A DNA stretch of 64,000 nt from Thaumasiovibrio sp043421945 (GTDB lineage: Bacteria > Pseudomonadota > Gammaproteobacteria > Enterobacterales > Vibrionaceae), in the NCBI GenBank assembly GCA_043421945.1, contig JBHOGO010000007.1, positions 31,335 through 95,334 of the forward strand, given 5' to 3'. Each line of letters opens with the position of its first letter. Position 1 is the first letter of the stretch. The notes beneath the pieces were generated by a model. That model made no database searches and was not told where the DNA came from. It saw only the letters and a list, made by a program, of their open reading frames with translations. The translations under genes and the position numbers were made by a program. Shown here one piece after another: positions 61,206-64,000 of this stretch.

Positions 61206-62570
61206 TTATAGGAAGATAGCACTCATAATGATGAGTGATACGATACCACCAAGCATTGGAATAGCAGTACGTTGAACGACGGCAATCGGTGATACGTTTG
61301 CAGCGCCAGCACAAGCGATTACCACGCCAGCTACTGGTGAGAATGAACGGAAGATACCCGCTGAAAGCTGCATTGGAAGTGCTAATGATGCCGTTGTTAC
61401 ACCAACAGAAGCGGCTACTTCAGGCGCTAGTGGTGAGAAACTAAAGAATGCCGCGTTACCTGAGCCAGACAGTAGGGAGGTGGCACCAATGATAGTAATC
61501 ATCACAACAAGCATCGCCACATAGCCAAGACCTAAGTTAGCACCCGCGCCAAGTAATAAGTCGATGAAGCCCATTGCAGTGAGGCCAACGACAAAGGTGT
61601 TTGCGGCAATAATCAGTGCAACCACACTTGTAAATGTATTCCCCATACCTGCTAGGTAAACCTTCATTGAAGCAGCAACACCTTTTAGGTCTTTACTTAC
61701 AATCAGGTCAGCGAGCATAGCAATCGCAAGACTGAAGAACATTGCTGTTACCACGTCGACTTTCACTGAGCTGATCACGAATTCACTGAATACCAGCAAA
61801 ATCGCAAGAGGCATAACAGGCAGAATAGCGAACCACTTAGGTACTTGACGATGTTCACTATCTTGTACTTTAAGTTCTTCAGCTTTAATTCCTTTTGCCG
61901 CATCACGCTTATCAAAGTAGCGTTGGCAAAAGAAGTGGAGTACTGCGATAACAATCATGACAACAGGTGCAACGATCATTTGGTTAGCCACAAAGTAATT
62001 GGCAGCATCAACACCGATCACTTCTGCAGCACGGTTAGAGTTACCAGAGCCTGGACCTAAATCAAGACAGGCTGTCGTTGCCAGTACCGCTGCCGTTGAC
62101 GCAGGTGTACAACCGATACGAACAAGAACAGGGTAAAGTGCAACAAGTAGGAGCATCGCAAGGCCAACAGCGCTTGGAATGAAGATGTTGATCACTTGAC
62201 CTAGCAAATAAGTGAGGGCTAAAACCACATATGGACTTTTGAATACTGAAAGTGGTTTTGTGACCACTTCAACCATTGCGTTAGCGGCACCAATGTGGCC
62301 CATGTATTTAGAGAAACCACCCACAGCCATAATGATCAGGCCGAGATTAGCAAGTGTTGATGATGAAAGAGCCTTGATAACAACGAAGAAGTCAAAAACG
62401 ACAGCGCCAGTAGAAGAAGCATTAGATGGAATAAAATCGGTATTTCCATTCAACGCGCCAAGCAACATCATGGTTAGGCCAGCAGCAAATAGAGATGCTT
62501 CAGTATTGTATTTTTTAACGATAAAGTAGCCAGTAGCGATAACTATTGGAATAGCGATTAATGCGAACAT
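61206..62570 (-). CDS. DcuC-family anaerobic C4-dicarboxylate-type transporter
   Basis: 454 aa, about 12 helices. GHIGAANAMVEVVTKPLSVF, STAAVLATTACLDLGPGSGN, and TSLLSGSGNAAFFSFSPLAP match the DcuC family (C4-dicarboxylate exchange), though many members have other substrates. ATG 62570 follows CGGAGCTTTAC. The divergent RpiR-like regulator may control it. Confidence 0.85.
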   Translation of the reverse strand: MFALIAIPIVIATGYFIVKKYNTEASLFAAGLTMMLLGALNGNTDFIPSNASSTGAVVFDFFVVIKALSSSTLANLGLIIMAVGGFSKYMGHIGAANAMVEVVTKPLSVFKSPYVVLALTYLLGQVINIFIPSAVGLAMLLLVALYPVLVRIGCTPASTAAVLATTACLDLGPGSGNSNRAAEVIGVDAANYFVANQMIVAPVVMIVIAVLHFFCQRYFDKRDAAKGIKAEELKVQDSEHRQVPKWFAILPVMPLAILLVFSEFVISSVKVDVVTAMFFSLAIAMLADLIVSKDLKGVAASMKVYLAGMGNTFTSVVALIIAANTFVVGLTAMGFIDLLLGAGANLGLGYVAMLVVMITIIGATSLLSGSGNAAFFSFSPLAPEVAASVGVTTASLALPMQLSAGIFRSFSPVAGVVIACAGAANVSPIAVVQRTAIPMLGGIVSLIIMSAIFL

Positions 62571-62769
62571 GTAAAGCTCCGTGTTTGTTTAGTGGCGCTA
62601 TAAAATAGTAAATAGCGATGAAAATAAATGGGAAAATAACTTTCCCCACGGCAATTGTGTTTTTTGTCATATTTCTTTAATCTAGAGCAATAATTGAAAT
62701 GAGCAATGTTAAATCCCCTACAGGATGCTTAACTTAATATTAATTAATTGACTTTAATTTATAACGACC

Positions 62770-63639
62770 ATGGAACAGACTTTGAACCTAGCTGAACTTA
62801 AGTTGAAAATTGAGGCAAAAGCACCGTTGCCTAACTCTGAACAGCGTGTTGCTGACTATATCGTTGCTCATTTTGAACAAATTCCCTATTTAGGTATCGA
62901 AGAGTTAGCAAAGCGCTGTAACGCAAGTAAAACCTCGGTAGGTCGCTTTGTACAAAATATCGGCTTTCAGGGTTATAGCCGGTTTAAGCGTGCTGTAGTG
63001 CTGCATATTAGAGAAACGCAGCTGAAGACGCCGACTCAGATTGCCTCACGTCTTAGCCAACCAGAAAATGAGGAAGAAATAACCGGCAGTGGTTATTTAC
63101 GCGAACTTTCCCAAAGTCTTCACTCAATTTCAGACGTTTTTGATGATCGTAAGTTCGATACTGCTATAAATTTAATGTCTAATAAAAATAACGCGTTATT
63201 TATATTTGGTCCGGCATCTTCTAATGGTTTGGCTACTTATTTTACAATGTTGTCGAGATATGTACGAAAAGATGTGCAACACCTCACTCCAGATGTGTCG
63301 TTATTGCCACATCATTTATTAGATATGCAGGCGGGAGATGTTCTGTTTGTTATATCTTATTATCGTTATTCTGAATTGGCAGTGAAGTTGGTGGAGTGGT
63401 TTCACCATCGAGGTGGAAAAGTTATTGTTCTAACAAATAACAGTGTTAACCCTTATTTACCTTACAGTGATGTACAGCTTTTAATCGAAAGTAGCAGTAG
63501 TGGAGTATTTCAAAGTCGAATCGCTGGCTTTGCGATGGTCGAAGCGCTTGTGAATGCACTGACGCAAAAGATAGGTAAACCTGAACGATTTGAGTCTCTA
63601 GAGCAAATATTGGCTGATTTTGATACTTTCCATCAATAA
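62770..63639 (+). CDS. RpiR/MurR family transcriptional regulator
   Basis: 289 aa. An N-terminal HTH (LPNSEQRVADYIVAHFEQIP, IEELAKRCNASKTSVGRFVQ) and a C-terminal SIS domain (IFGPASSNGLATYFTMLSRY, VIVLTNNSVNPYLPYSDVQL), as in sugar-phosphate-responsive regulators. Divergent from the DcuC-family gene across a 199-bp gap, hence a probable regulator of it. The ATG at 62770 has a weak upstream site. Confidence 0.9.
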   Translation: MEQTLNLAELKLKIEAKAPLPNSEQRVADYIVAHFEQIPYLGIEELAKRCNASKTSVGRFVQNIGFQGYSRFKRAVVLHIRETQLKTPTQIASRLSQPENEEEITGSGYLRELSQSLHSISDVFDDRKFDTAINLMSNKNNALFIFGPASSNGLATYFTMLSRYVRKDVQHLTPDVSLLPHHLLDMQAGDVLFVISYYRYSELAVKLVEWFHHRGGKVIVLTNNSVNPYLPYSDVQLLIESSSSGVFQSRIAGFAMVEALVNALTQKIGKPERFESLEQILADFDTFHQ

Positions 63640-63734
63640 AGAAAGTGGTGGTATTTTAATCACATGAGAGTAAAGGTATGCGGGAAGTCACTTTTCCCGT
63701 TTATCATCGTGTGGAAAAAACGTCGATTATTTTT

Positions 63735-64000
63735 CTATAAGTCAAGGCCAATTCCGAGTGTTAGGCGATAGTTGTCTTTTTCTGGACGGATGTTATCGCT
63801 GTCTGCTGTCGGACTTTCCGTTCGATCCCAAATAAAATCGATATCAAGATCGATAATATCGGTAAGCTCGACATTGAAGGCCAACGTGTTGTGATGAATA
63901 AGCCCGCCCGTTCGTCAGAATCGATCCGAGATTCCGCAGCCCACTTAGGAATAAACTGATTCATATAGAGCACCAAGCAGTTTGAGAAGCCGAGTTTGAT
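63735..64000 (-). pseudogene. DUF481-like outer-membrane protein, C-terminal part, frameshifted
   Basis: Runs off the right edge. The upstream part reads KLGFSNCLVLYMNQFIPKW and AESRIDSDERAG in one frame; the continuation LIHHNTLAFNVELTDIIDLD, then FIWDRTESPTADSDN, ending YRLTLGIGLDL, is in the next frame to a TAG at 63735. Together they resemble the C-terminal strands of DUF481 proteins. One missing base near 63901-63906 would restore a single frame. As written, the upstream frame ends at 63761 with an unrelated tail. It may be a true frameshift or a sequencing error. Confidence 0.6.

Overview
The window reads as a chromosomal segment of a marine gammaproteobacterium, most likely a member of the Vibrionaceae. 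The grounds are the gene complement and style: a flp-tadV-rcpCAB-tadZABCDEFG pilus locus in the order known from vibrios, a YfaZ-like outer-membrane protein, a cellobiose-type PTS with GH1 enzyme and LacI regulator, and moderate G+C. The genus cannot be settled from sequence alone. No rRNA, tRNA, CRISPR array, transposase or phage gene was seen.

Layout. (1) 1-1323: 3' part of a membrane glycerophosphodiester phosphodiesterase (minus strand). (2) 1780-14103: a complete urea uptake and hydrolysis block, urtABCDE-ureD-ureA-ureB-ureC-ureE-hupE/ureJ-ureF-ureG. It lies behind a candidate sigma-54 promoter with NtrC-like half-sites, and urtE and ureD overlap. Urea is imported by the ABC transporter, hydrolysed by the nickel urease, and the enzyme is matured by UreD/E/F/G with a HupE/UreJ-type nickel permease. 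(3) 14153-16368: alkylation repair (Ogt and an Ada-AlkA fusion) and a small membrane protein. (4) 17049-23550: BCCT osmolyte transporter, PCu(A)C copper chaperone, two overlapping membrane GTPases, peptide deformylase-like protein, and a small membrane protein. (5) 23642-30180: beta-glucoside PTS operon (IIB, IIC, GH1, IIA) with its LacI regulator, good LacI-type palindromes, and a divergent orphan IIC. (6) 30295-33925: VOC protein, SulP transporter, NUDIX hydrolase, YfaZ-like porin-like protein.

(7) 34251-49626: an AT-rich island. A 998-residue HTH/P-loop/helical-repeat regulator is followed by a 746-bp non-coding stretch with a dense cluster of GATAC/GTATC pentamers, then the full Flp/Tad tight-adherence pilus operon ending in an OmpA-like protein. 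The regulator and pentamer cluster look like a dedicated switch for the pilus and are the most interesting unexplained structure here. (8) 49874-52323: S4-domain protein, small unknown proteins, thioesterase, acetyltransferase. (9) 52439-58764: phenylalanine/tyrosine breakdown: phhA-phhB on the plus strand, and hmgA-fah-maiA plus acetoacetyl-CoA synthetase on the minus strand. Together they take phenylalanine to tyrosine, and homogentisate to fumarate and acetoacetyl-CoA. The linking steps (tyrosine aminotransferase, 4-hydroxyphenylpyruvate dioxygenase) are not in the window. A sigma-54-like promoter and a TyrR/PhhR-like box precede phhA. (10) 58718-60788: a core methionine synthase (MesD type) with its DUF1852 partner (MesX), an oxygen-dependent, folate-independent route to methionine. 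(11) 61206-64000: DcuC-family transporter, RpiR-family regulator, and the 3' end of a DUF481-like outer-membrane protein that appears frameshifted.
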